From contig JAKOON010000016.1 in NCBI GenBank assembly GCA_022577435.1, positions 14,962,276-15,026,275 of the forward strand: a DNA stretch of 64,000 nucleotides, in the 5' to 3' direction. Shown here in pieces: positions 37,392 to 49,300 of the stretch. This DNA comes from Embiotoca jacksoni (taxonomy: Eukaryota > Chordata > Actinopteri > Embiotocidae). The position numbers and the translations under genes were made by a program. The first letter of the stretch is position 1; every line of letters starts with the position of its first letter. The notes beneath the pieces are model-generated. The model was given only the letters and a program-made list of their open reading frames with translations. It was not told where the DNA came from and ran no database searches.

Positions 37392-39490
37392 TCAATGTGG
37401 CAAGTGAAAGACTGGATTAACAGTGTGTCCTCTTTAGTCCTTGTCTCACTCAGCGAGCCAAAACATGTGAGGCAGGAATTAGCGAGAAGAGAGAAGGGGT
37501 GTGTGAGGGGGAGGAGTACAGGAAATATAATTACCACAGACTGGAGAGGTGTATCACAGGAAAGAAGAAAAACAGTCTGAGTTGGCTGAAGAAATCCTTA
37601 GATCAGATTTTTTTTTTTTTTAATTTAAAAGATATCCAATCCACAATATATGGGCTAAATGTTAAAAATCAGTTCAGAATATTTCTCAACAATAACAGGT
37701 GCAAGGGTGGCTGTCTAATGTTAGAAAATAAATTAAACTACTAAAAATGAAAGAAAAGAACAACTAGATTAGTTTTGGTGATTAAACAAAAGTAAAAAGT
37801 AATACAAAAGCTGCATTACAAAAAATACTTTTCTCTTGGTTTAAAATTAAAGATGGATCAAACACACAAAAACACATCACTAAATTAATTGAACTGCCTA
37901 ACAAGTATAACCATTACTTTATTAGTTTGTTAAACTATCCCATATTGGAATAAGTTATTGAACCTGAAATAATGTTGCTGCAATATTGGCCCAGTACTTA
38001 GTTTTGACTTAACTCACTGGGTCACTGTTTAATCAGGGTGCAATGATAGTAATTAACCACCTGAGGGAGTGCTTTACTTTGATTTTAGGCTCATACTGAC
38101 TACAGTGCAAACTTAACTTAATGCATCTTGCTGGAGTTATGTGCTGGGGCTGTCTTTCAGTCGACTAATATTCGTCAGTTAGAGTGACTAGTCGACTAGA
38201 CATTGCATGTTTATGATACTAAATTAATAATTTAGATATTTATTTTTCAGCAATGAGGAAATGGTTGGAGTTTCAGGTCTGACAAAGAATTTAATAAGTA
38301 AAATTGTTAACACCATGCTACGTAGAAGTACAAAACGTGATAATGAGCTTTCAAAATATGCCAACGTACGAAGCAAGCCGTCTGTTAATGACAAAAGCAG
38401 TAATGATTCTGAAAGTGAGGGAACAACTAACAAGACTGAACATTTAATTCATTCATTTTCACAGAGTACACAGTGCCTCATAGTGCCTTTTACAGCCCAG
38501 AGCAACTCTGCTGTGATGATGAGAGGCAGAGACACCAACTTAACTTTGCTTGACCTGGGCCTTTATTTCATTTTCTGCCACAGCGAAAACAATACACAAA
38601 ATTTCGAAAGCTAGTCCACCTTCCTGAAGGGGAAGGTGCTAACCAAAACAAATATTTCTGTTTGGTGGTAGCCCCGGCCAATACCTCCCCTTCTAAAAAC
38701 CCTCCACAGAGATGACTGTTACAACAAATAAGGACTTCAATTCTATTCTGTGGTCAATTATCCTCTTCATATTCCAGAATTTATATCATAATTGAAGAGC
38801 AGTGTGTGTGTTTTTATGTAATACCATTCCTCTGCTCCACATTTTTCCAATCTCTTTCATGCTTGCCTCAAAAAAGGTTTAGCAGGGCGGCCTTGGATAT
38901 ATAGCAATTTATTAATGATTTTATGATTTAATTTAATTTTTAATCTTATAAATCCCTGGCAGTCTTACTCTTTACTTTCAATGCCTTTAATTTGGAAATG
39001 AATGACAGCAACAGTGGCAGTTACACAAACAGTTTATTTATTTTTTTGTTGTTGTTGATCTTCATCACTGTTTTTGATCACACCTAAAAATGTGCTATTG
39101 CATCAATGCAACCCAACACAAGAGATTGGTGCACAGTAGCAAATCTCAGGTAAAGTCAGGTAAGAATTCTGGAGTTTATTGCTAATTTGTTGTTTGTGCA
39201 CTAAAGTACCAGACTATTGAGTTCAGCATTCGTGGTTCATGATTCTTGTGGGTGCAGTCAACAAGGTGCAGACAGCAAAACCAGTCCAAAATAGAGAATT
39301 TAACACGTTTGTTTTAAACATATATGTGTTTTCATTAGCAACTATACCTCATAGTTCACAATGCGATTCTGCCTGTAAAGCCAAACCCTTTGATGCATGG
39401 TGTTCACTGTATGTATGTATGTATGTTACAAACTGGTCTGTCGCTCATTTACGGTCATATAAACATTTTCAGTGTCATTATCAGTGAGTG

Positions 39491-39496
<6 letters not shown>

Positions 39497-39555
<59 letters not shown>
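39497..39555. repeat. (GT)n microsatellite
   Basis: About 29 GT units, preceded by a short GAGT-type imperfect stretch. Confidence 0.95.
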
Positions 39556-39558
<3 letters not shown>

Positions 39559-39771
39559 GTAGGCTCAATTCAGGAGTTAGTGAAGTCTGTTTTCCTGTTT
39601 AAATGTGTTTCCCTTGAATCTGAACTTCAACATCTAAAACAGGTGTTGATTTTTTGAAAAATAGCATTTATTATGAAGTTCAACGAATTTGTCTTTCATG
39701 CCATTGTGAATTTGATAAGAACATCTAATATAAAATAACCAAGCAGGCAGTTGTGCAAGCAGCTTATAATA

Positions 39772-39880
39772 TACAGTTAAGCCCCAAATCATTCATACCC
39801 TTGGCAAATTTCCATGTCTCGTGAATTTGACTAATACTTTACTTCTGGCTGGACTAAGACATTGTGTTAGAGATATACAG
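39772..39880 (+). mobile_element. Solo terminal inverted repeat of a Tc1/mariner-type element
   Basis: TA at 39772-39773 is followed by CAGTTAAGCCCCAAATCATT and CATACCCTTGGCAAATTT. This closely resembles the terminal repeat of fish Tc1-like transposons. No matching right end and no transposase remnant were found nearby, so it is a decayed fragment. Confidence 0.5.
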
Positions 39881-40261
39881 TAAGTGAATTTGTTTGGTTT
39901 TTTACATTTCTATGAAAAATATCGTGTTCATAATGTAAAGCAGCCGCACTGCGCCACCAAGGGTCCTCACTCAGCTTTTTGGTTTTAGCCATGACTTGCA
40001 ATGGACTAGTCATGGGCTACAAAACTACTGCATGAGATGTTCTCAATTTATAATTGATGGGAATGCTGAGAATTTTGGACATTGCCCTTTTAGTAAAAAG
40101 TGTATCAAAAAACATGGAAATAGTTAGGATTTATTATTAACATCTCTGGCAAAATGTCTTCTAAAGTCATTTACAGATGATGAAACCTACAGGTCAAATA
40201 GAAATTCGCTAGACATGAAAATTTGACCTGGGTAGGAATAATTTTAGTGCATAACCGTATA

Positions 40262-40483
40262 CCATATGTGCGGAGTTTGTATGTTCTCCAGGTACCAAGG
40301 CTTCCTCCCACTGTCCAAAGACATCCAAAGTCAGGTTATGTGTATGGTCTTTGTTTCTGTCTGTCTCTGTGTGTTGATCCTGTGACAGACTGCCGATCTG
40401 TCTTCGCCCAATGTGAGCTGGGATCCAGCACCCCCGTGACCCCGTTCAGGATGAAGCGAGTATAGAGGATGGATGGATGGACA
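40262..40483 (+). mobile_element. 3' end of a non-LTR retroelement with GGAT tail
   Basis: GTTTGTATGTTCTCCAGGTA, GGCTTCCTCCCACTGTCCAA, AGACATCCAAAG, CCTGTGACAGACTG and GAGCTGGGATCCAGC occur in the order of a ubiquitous teleost retroelement tail. It ends in a GGATGGATGG tract at about 40468-40481. I believe it is RTE-related, but the class is from memory and uncertain. Confidence 0.5.
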
Positions 40484-40739
40484 AAAAAAAGATGAAAGCT
40501 TGCATAGGAAAACTGTTGGGGTGGATAGATGAGTTGACAAAATATTGCACCAAGACAGAAGACTGCTCTCCTTTACAAACCAACCATCAATGGCTAAAGT
40601 CCTCCTTTCAACCCAAACCCTGGTCTGTTTCCTCAACATAACCAAGCTGTTGTTACTATAAATAACCAAAGGAATAATTATCGGTCCTATATTTCCAGCT
40701 TTTAAGTCCTGCCACTAAGTGAATGAATTTAGGAGACCT

Positions 40740-40935
40740 TTGTTACCTTAGAATGAACCTGTTATATCTGCATAGGGAGTGGGTCCCCTTCCATGGAATG
40801 CGCCATGTTGCACCTCCATGTTTGTAAAGTAGCTGAGAATGGACAAACCAAACACTGAGAGGTACTTTACATTTTTTTTTCTGAGGTTCACAACCACTGG
40901 AGATTCTATTACATGGTTGGAGGGGGAGGCGAGGG
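40740..40935 (+). repeat. Second copy of the MITE-like repeat
   Basis: TTAGAATGAACCTGTTATAT, GGGTCCCCTTCCATGG, GCGCCATGTTGCACCTCCAT and GAATGGACAAACCAAACACT match the family seen at 31080-31229. It lies about 100 bases beyond the tnnt1 3' end. Confidence 0.45.
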
Positions 40936-41051
40936 GTATGAGATAAGAGATGCAATGCATTGACTGAAATGAAATACCACAACTTCACAAAATCACATCC
41001 AAAACCAATAGAAGAGTGACAATACACAAATCAAAAGTCAGTGCCTGTAGT

Positions 41052-41057
41052 TTTATT
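41052..41057 (-). terminator. tnnt1: tnnt1 poly(A) signal
   Basis: TTTATT on the plus strand is AATAAA on the minus strand, about 175 bases after the tnnt1 stop. This gives a short 3' UTR ending near 41035. Confidence 0.7.
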
Positions 41058-41229
41058 ATCAATATCTAATATCAAGAGACAATATCTACTGCACACTGAG
41101 ATGGTCTGTAGAAGGTCTCTGACACTAGAGGACTGTGGAAAAGAAATGTCTGGTTCCTCCAATGCTTCCCATTTTTTTTTTTTTTCCAGTTTTCTGTTGT
41201 TCGGTTTCAATTTAGATTTTTTTTCCTGT

Positions 41230-43324
41230 TTACTTCCAGCGTCCACCCACCTTCCCTTTGCCATGGACCTTTTTACTGAAGGAGAAAGAGAGGAGGAAAC
41301 AAATAAGTGAAGAAACCCTACAATAGGCAGATGAAGACAGAAAATATTACATTTTGTACAAATTTAGGTACTTACAATTTTTGAGCGTGCTGGATTCTGT
41401 TCAGCAGCACAATGATCTACAAGATGCACACAGGAAAAAAAAATGTATGACATGGGGAAATATATGAACATGATAAACAATAATGAAAGTGAACCACGGA
41501 AATCAGTATGCAGTGTACAATAATAATTATATATGGATTATTACATCTACAGTACTGTGGGGTCTCATGTTTCTGGCACAGTGTGTGCTGAACTCTGTTT
41601 GCAGTCACAGTATTACCTCATATTTCTGGTGTTTCATGTGCTCCATAAAGTCAAACTTCTCAGATTCCAGCTGGTAGATCCAGTTCCACATCTCTTGGGC
41701 CCGTTGCCTTGGAAACACAAGATGGAAAGACGGAAAGGATCAATTTTGTTAATTCACTAGTTTTTTTTATATGTTCAACAATGGGTCAGTGCAGCTTGCC
41801 ACCAGGGAAGCAGCTGCTGAGTCAGCCTGTTTAGGCTGAATTTTTTGAAACATTCTTTAATTTGTTTTTAGATAATTACAAATTTTTGATTTTCAGACAG
41901 GGGCAAACAAAAAGCAAGCTACTCATTTCTGTCCGATCGTTGATTTAATCGATAGAAATCAAAATTGTGGCTGTATCAGCTTTAGCTACCTAGCTAATTA
42001 AGCTAACATTAGGTACAGTACATTGGTAGGTGGAAATGCTCTCTTGCTAACTTCTTAATATTTCAACCTAAATTGTTTGAAAATGTGAACCTTGCGAGTG
42101 TTTTCCAAAAGGGCCCGTATATATACGTATATGCACAAATTCATGTATGTAGCCATGAATTTGTGCATATATACGGAAGCTGTGGCTGCATATTTCAGTA
42201 AAAAAAAACAGCATTGTCACCATCTAATGATCCATGTAGAAGACATGGAAATAAATATACACAATTGTAACAAGTTTAGCAAAACTTGCTGCAGTGTAAG
42301 CTTCCCCTATTCCAGTGAAGAGCAAGACATGGCCACTAACATTCGATCAACATATACACATAGCAACAGGGACCATTCCACCTGGAAAGACAAACTCACT
42401 GTCTACCTTGCTTCTCTGCACAATCTGATGCTTGTCAGCACACAATTAAAGAAGCAAGGAAAATCTCAATCTAATTTGAAAATTTCAAATCTAATTGCTG
42501 AACAGGGTCACAATATCGGAATTATTTTTAAGACCTTAAATTCTGTAATTGGTTCCCCACCTTACAGTTGAATAACCTCAAGACAGATGTGAGGAATGTC
42601 TGAACTATTTAATCATTTGTTTAGGAAATGTGCTATATTAATAAATCTATTATTATTATTATTATTAATTACAGATTAGCGGAGGGGTTCAACGAATGGT
42701 TGGCTGGTAAAGATCCTTTTGAAAACATCCTCATGTTTTGTCATCAAAAATCTCCAATAGAATATAATTTCAGGTGATCAATAATTTACAGAGGTTCTGA
42801 TGGTATAACATCATTGCTTAGCTGTCTGTTGATACAAGTGGAACAGACTCACTTGAGTGCATCCTCCCTCATATTGTCTATGGCTAGCGGTTCCCGTCTG
42901 TCAACCAGAGTCCTCTTCTTGATCTCTCTGCCTGTCAGACGTTTGCCCTTCCTCGACTCAGCCTGGGAAAGAATGCACACGGTCCACAGTCACCCTCCGT
43001 ATCACCATCTTCTCATCATCATCATCATCTCGGCTGATAATAACAGCAGCTGTCTGACCTTGGCCAAGAAGCCTCCAAAGTTTGCTCCCATGCCAGACAG
43101 CACTTTCTTCTTCTTGGCGTCATCATCAGCCTTCTTCTTGGCCTCCTCTTCCTCCTTTCTGTGACGCTCCTCCTGCCAGTTGGACAGAAATGGAGTGAAC
43201 CACATGTTTACATTTTGAACTGTGTATTGTGCGTCAGGACATGTTATGTTGTATATTTCACTACTTTATTAGAACTAAAATATCTAAATGAAACAATGTA
43301 TGTATATACATACATACATACATA

Positions 43325-43363
<39 letters not shown>

Positions 43364-46300
43364 AATGTATAAATGAAAAACAATGTATTCAAATTCCTTT
43401 AGTTAGAAATATCAACATTTTGATTTGTGAGGTTTTCTTTTAACATAACGAGTTCTTACTCCCATGTGCTCCAGATCTTAGTTGTCTTGTTTGCTGAGGC
43501 ACCAGTTTGACTCACTTCACCTATAATTAAACACATTTGTGTGACTGTGTGAATGTTCGTTACCGTAATTCTATTCTGTCTGTCTTTCTCCTTCTCAGCT
43601 CTAACCCTCTGGATCTCCGCTCTCTCTGACCGACGGTGCTCCTGATGGAAAGCAGAACAAGCCAAAAAACATTTCAATGCAATTATTTTCTTTAATGTAA
43701 CTAAGAACATTTCCTTAAGTATGGCACATAAGTAGCTCACTCCACTAAATGCAATTTCTGTTTCTGTTAATCAAGTGCATAGTGTTCCATTTATATTTCT
43801 ATAGTGATTTTAAACATCTTGGTGGCAAGTAAACTTGCAATTCTCTCCTTGAGGCCGATTAGTTCTTCCTCGTCCTTCTTCCTCTGCTCGAAGTGCACAT
43901 CAATCAGAGTGTGCAGCTCCAGTAAATCCTTCTCCATACGCTTTCTGTGGATGTCCTGGTGGAACAAGGAAGTGTTTCTGTCACTTTGACAATTTGTACA
44001 ACAGCACCTAATCTATTGTTGAAGTGGCACACTGAACATACACATTCAAAAACATTTCACCTCTCTTTCTGCTGTATCACTCAGCAACACCCACGGAATG
44101 ACGCACCAAATACGAGTGTGGATCAGTTCCAAGACTGTTCCTGTTACAATGCACAGCACTGTGAAGTGCAAGAAACAGGAGGAAACTATAACCATTATGA
44201 ATAAATACTCCAAGTTTTGTCCCTTGACAAAATTCAGCATCTGAATTACTAAAGTTTTTCTGAGCACAGCGCTGCGTGTGCACTGCGATTTTTCCATGGA
44301 CATGACCGAAGGGGCACTTCAAATTTGTGTCAAACTCTGGAAATCGGCAACAGAGACCCTAAAATGCTTGAGGAAGCCTACAGCAATGAAGCAATGAGCC
44401 TGGAGAGGGACATTTCCGTTTGGGAGAAGTGGAACGTAACCCTCCCCCCCCAAAAAAAGTGCGTCAGTTAAGGCGCTCAACCAGGTGAGTTTTTTCTTTA
44501 ACATTTGCAAGCTTGTGCAGCATGAATTCTTACCCCAGGGTCACACTGTCAACACCGATTTCCACTGTGATGTTCTGAGGGCGTCTGAAAAATTCAGTGA
44601 AAATGACCTGAATTGTTGCACCAGGGCACTTCTCTAACATGACAACACAACACAGCCAAGTTTCTTGCCCACATTAAAGCCATCATTGCTCCCCATCATC
44701 TCCACTCACCAGATTTTGCTCCCTGCTAATTCTTTCTGTTCCCCAATAATTTGTCACAAACAATGATGTGCGCTCTTTGCTCAAGGTCCAGATGAGGAAA
44801 GAATCACAGACACAACCAGACCACTGCTCACAAAAATCATGTGTAACTCAGGTGCTAAATTTCCTTAAGTGGCATAACTTGGAGTATTTACTCACAAAGG
44901 TCACAGCTTCTCTGTGCTCCGTGCACATCCCAGTGCTGTGCATCGTTTACGTGCAACAGAAGCAGCAGCCTTGTATGCCTATATATTTTGCCAGGCTTGA
45001 AGTGTAATACCAGTGTTGTCAACTGTTGTAACGAACTACCACGATAACATCTGTTCTATTAGCTAGTTATGTCTGAGGTATTTGGAATTTAGTTGCCAAA
45101 GTTGAAACAAGTTTTATAAGTGCGCTGCCAAACACAGAGGAAGGGAGGAAGCCAGACAACATGGGGCCCCATCTTTGTACCAGTGCAAAGCTGGTCTAAG
45201 CTCAAATCCAGGTGCATTGGCATTTTTTTTTGCCAAGCGACGAAAATAGCTACTCAGTGCAAACTTGAAAAAGCCCCTTGCGCTGAATAGCTATTTTTGT
45301 TGCTTACCTGGCTGCACTTAAATGGGTGAAACAGCACAATGAGTTTTGTCTGAAAAGATGCAGTGCAATGTTAGTTTCACTTTTGCAGTTAAATGGTGCT
45401 AGTGTTTCTGCCAGCTCAAATCAGATCTAAGTGCAGTGCAGCTGATGGAAGGCTATTTTTTTTGCAGCTTTAGTGGGCAAGAGCGCACGTGAACAGACCT
45501 ATCTAAAACCCCATGGATGACATACATATTTAATCCCACTTACATAAATGATTAAAACAAGATTTTTTTGATTGCAACCTTTTTGATTCAGTTACAGTTA
45601 GAATTGAAATTAAAATGTACACAAAGAAGTAACAATACATCATCTGGTGTAATCATCTCAGATGTACAAGACCATGGAGTGTGACACTACTCTTTAATTG
45701 ATAACTGGAAAATAAATGATGCACATTCAAAGCTCCTGATGCAATTCATTCATTAACAGCTTAAAATCAGTGACATTTAAATCATATTGCTCTTCATCAG
45801 TGTTGTTAATGAATGAATTGCATCAGGAGGTTTGAGTGTGCGGAATTTATTTACGCTCACTTTTCAACATTGTTTCAGCACCTGATTTTGCAAAATTCGA
45901 TGAGTGTTCTCTGTTCACTTTGACATTCAATCAAAGCGTGCAAGAGATAATTAAAGAGTTTGGTGTCTATAAGATGCAGGTTTTTGTCTTATATCACTGA
46001 ACTGCTTCTTACACTGGGCAGTGGTTATCATAATACCAGGGAAGGGGGTAGTTACCTCTTCCCAAACCAATTAAACATCTTCAGTCCATGGAGGCAGACT
46101 CGTAGTACCATAAATTCAGTGATTACAAACCTGAGCCTCCCGGACAAATATGTCCGTTTTCGCCTGCGTAAAGTTTGGCAGGTGGTACCGGTCTCCTCCT
46201 TCTTTAGTAATTATAAAACTGACAATAAACTGCCACACAGTGGTTTTAAAGAGGATGTAAGGACCTGATTTGATTGGTCATGATTATAGTTGGCTGTGAA

Positions 46301-49300
46301 ACACCCATATTATCTATTCTTCCTACTTTAGCACTGTGCCATGGATGCCCTTGAATTCAACAAATTACCCAAAAAGTTGGCCACACCTACATGTGTTTCC
46401 AGCGCACAAAACTTCGACTTGTGCTTGCGCGCTGCCTGGATTGACATAAATACAGGCCTGTAGAGACCAGAGGACAATTGTTTACAAAGAGCTGCTGTGA
46501 TTGGCTTGTGACATGCTAGCTAACCCTGATTGTATCTTTGATTCGGACCGTGTCCAGTTCTGTAAAATACTAAATACAAAGGGACAGGGGCTCACAGACA
46601 CATTTTTAAAGCAACCGTTCAATTAAATATTGTTACATGCAGTTACAAATGTAAGATCAAATACATGGCAGTTAACAAGCTGACTGATGCCCCAGCCAGC
46701 ACTGTCTATTTGGATATAAGCCTAGACTGAAATTATTAAGAAGATAATACTGGATAAATGCAGTATGCGTTGACAACTACCTTTATCAATTAATCTCAGA
46801 CCATGGCAGCTAGTGAAATGAGAGCTAATCCCAAATTAGCAGTGAAAATAACTTTTCTGCCTTGAACTATAACCTCGCAGTTGTGGCTGCCACATGATTT
46901 ATGATGCAACTTCAAAGTCTAAAAAGGAAAAAAAAAAAACTATTCTGGTTTAATCCTCTGTTTATCACTTACGTCAAAATCCACCCTGTCTCCCTCAGGA
47001 ATCTTTGGAGGAGCAAGTTGGGGCACCACCGGTCTAGAGAGAACGAAACACAAAACTTGAGTAAAAGAAATGCGAAAGAGTAATTTAAAGATTTGAATAT
47101 GACATTTTGGACTGACAACAACTTTTAACTGAAATTTTTTTTTTAAATAAAATGGTGACTGAACATACTTGGGTTTGGGGCGTTCCTCCTCTGTAGAGAG
47201 AAGAGACAAAGATGAGCAAATCACACAAGTAAAAAAGAAACGTTCCCCACAAATGTGTGAAAGTATGAGGAGTTATTAGTAAAATAACTGCGTAATTAAA
47301 ATGACTGATAGAACAGCAGGCATGGGACTGAGAAAAGAAAACGCAACATAAATGTAGTCATTTGTAATAGTTATAACAAAACAAAAGTGCAACAACATAA
47401 AAAAAAAAAAAATACTTTTATACTAATCCTAGTTTATATAGAACCTCTCCCCTCCAAGATTTTGGGTTATTTTCAAACATTTTCTTGGAAACATAAGGTG
47501 TCTAGAAAGTTATATTTTAGGAGTTTGAATTATAACCTTTTAATATTTACCTACACGAGCTTTGCAAAATTGCTGTTAAAGGGTTTTTTACGGTGAGGTT
47601 TAAGGGTATTTCAGTGTTAGATAATTATTTTGGGGAATGTGGTGCTGAGCTATAGGATAAAATAATGAATTTTACCACAATAGGGAATCGTAGTTTACAT
47701 AGAACCTCTCACCTCCAAGATTTTGTGTTATTCTCAAACATTTTCTTGGAAACATAAGGTGCCTAGAAAGTTATATTTTAGGAGCTTGAATTATAACCTT
47801 TTAATATTTACCTACACAAGCTTTGCAAAATTGCTATTAAAGGGTTTTCCAGTGAGGTTTAAGGGTATTTCAGTGTTAGATCATTATTTTGAGGAATGTG
47901 GTGCTGAGCTAGAGGATAAAATAATAAATTTTACCACAATAGGGAACCACACTTCTACAGCATACTATTTCTCACCTTCTTCTTGGCCATCTTGATCTGA
48001 TGGACCAGTCACATAACGGCAGAGTGAAAGATGGAATGATGATGACAAAATAATACAGTACGTGGAATGACAAAGGTCATTAATCATGGATGAAATGTAA
48101 ACATTGGTAAAGCAAGCAAAACAAGCAAGGAAGACAAGAAAGAAACCATATGGAAGAAGAAAGAAAGAAGGGAAGGATAAATAGGTAGATGTGAAAATGT
48201 ATTTAAAAAAAGGAGGGGAATGAAAATCTGAAGAACAAAATGTTGTTCAAAAAAGAAGTAAAAATAAAAAAAAGCATCATGAACCAGTGGAAGTCATACA
48301 TATCAAGAGATAAAAAAAATTAAAATGGAAAGAACAGAAACAGAGAGTAAAAAAATGAAAGGACAGAGGACAAAAATATGATGACAGAAGGAGAGAGGAG
48401 GTGTGAAATGACTGGAAGAAGTTCCAAATTAATATCTGATACTACAAAGGCAGCAAGCTTAAAGAAATAGTTTGACATTTTGGAAATTACACTCATTTTC
48501 TTTCTTGCCAAGAGTTATAAGCGAAGATCAACACCAGTCTCATGTCTGTATTGTAAATTTAAGCTCCACCAATAATTCATTTTGCTTAATTTAGCATTTT
48601 GGAAACAGCGGAAAACATCTAGTGTGGCTTTGTTCAAAGGTGACCACAAAATCCACCAACCAGCACCTCTAAAGCTCGCTAATTTAGACAGCTTTAAAAG
48701 TGCTGGTCACTAGCCAGTTGTTTCCAGCCTTGTGCTGAGCTAAGCTAACTGGCTGCTAGTTGAATCTTTTACTAAAAAGTGGTATTAATCATTTCACCTA
48801 AATCTTCACATCGAAGCAGACAAACATATGCCCCAAAATGTTGAACTATTGCCTTAGAACTACCATTTCCCATCATGCAAATGGAGCTACACTATTTCCT
48901 GGTAAAATATATCTACTAACCACTGTGTCTGTCGGGAAATGTAGTTTTGTGGAACATTCAGTGAACATTCATTAATACATAGTACACATATGGATATTTT
49001 TCTACATGAAGATTAGAGTTTTACTTATGTAAGCATTCTCTGAGATAGAATTATTATATGATCCTGAGCTGAACCTTAATGGTGGGGCCAAATAGCCATA
49101 GTCTAACCATCTGATAGGCCTCAGCTAAGAATGAGCTATGTGGTAACCAACACAGAGAAAGTCTTGAGCAGTTAGATGTTTGTAACTGAACTCTGACCAG
49201 GTTTTTCACTATATTTTGACTTAATTTGTGATTCAAAACTTTGCAGGACTTTGGCCGTGTCTGTTGAGCCTTAAATCCCTCAGAGAATGTCTTGCTGAAG

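Larger units (their letters stand above)
36900..41034. other. Intergenic region between convergent syt5 and tnnt1
   Basis: No gene is supported. It holds (GT)n tracts, a Tc1-type end, a retroelement 3' tail and a MITE-like copy, listed separately. The 117-codon frame at 38261-38614 has no recognised domain and lies beside repeat-like sequence (GTCGACTAATATTCGTCAG, GACTAGTCGACTAG near 38159-38200). Confidence 0.5.

Noticed and set aside
38261..38614. 117-codon plus-strand frame
   Set aside because: No recognisable domain, no splice or promoter context, next to repeat-like sequence and close to chance length for AT-rich DNA.
39772..39880. Complete Tc1 transposon
   Set aside because: Only one end is present; no second inverted end and no transposase remnant within the next several hundred bases.
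42092..42571. 159-codon plus-strand frame, the second longest in the window
   Set aside because: It lies in a tnnt1 intron on the opposite strand. Only its end resembles a LINE linker, and the rest has no family match.
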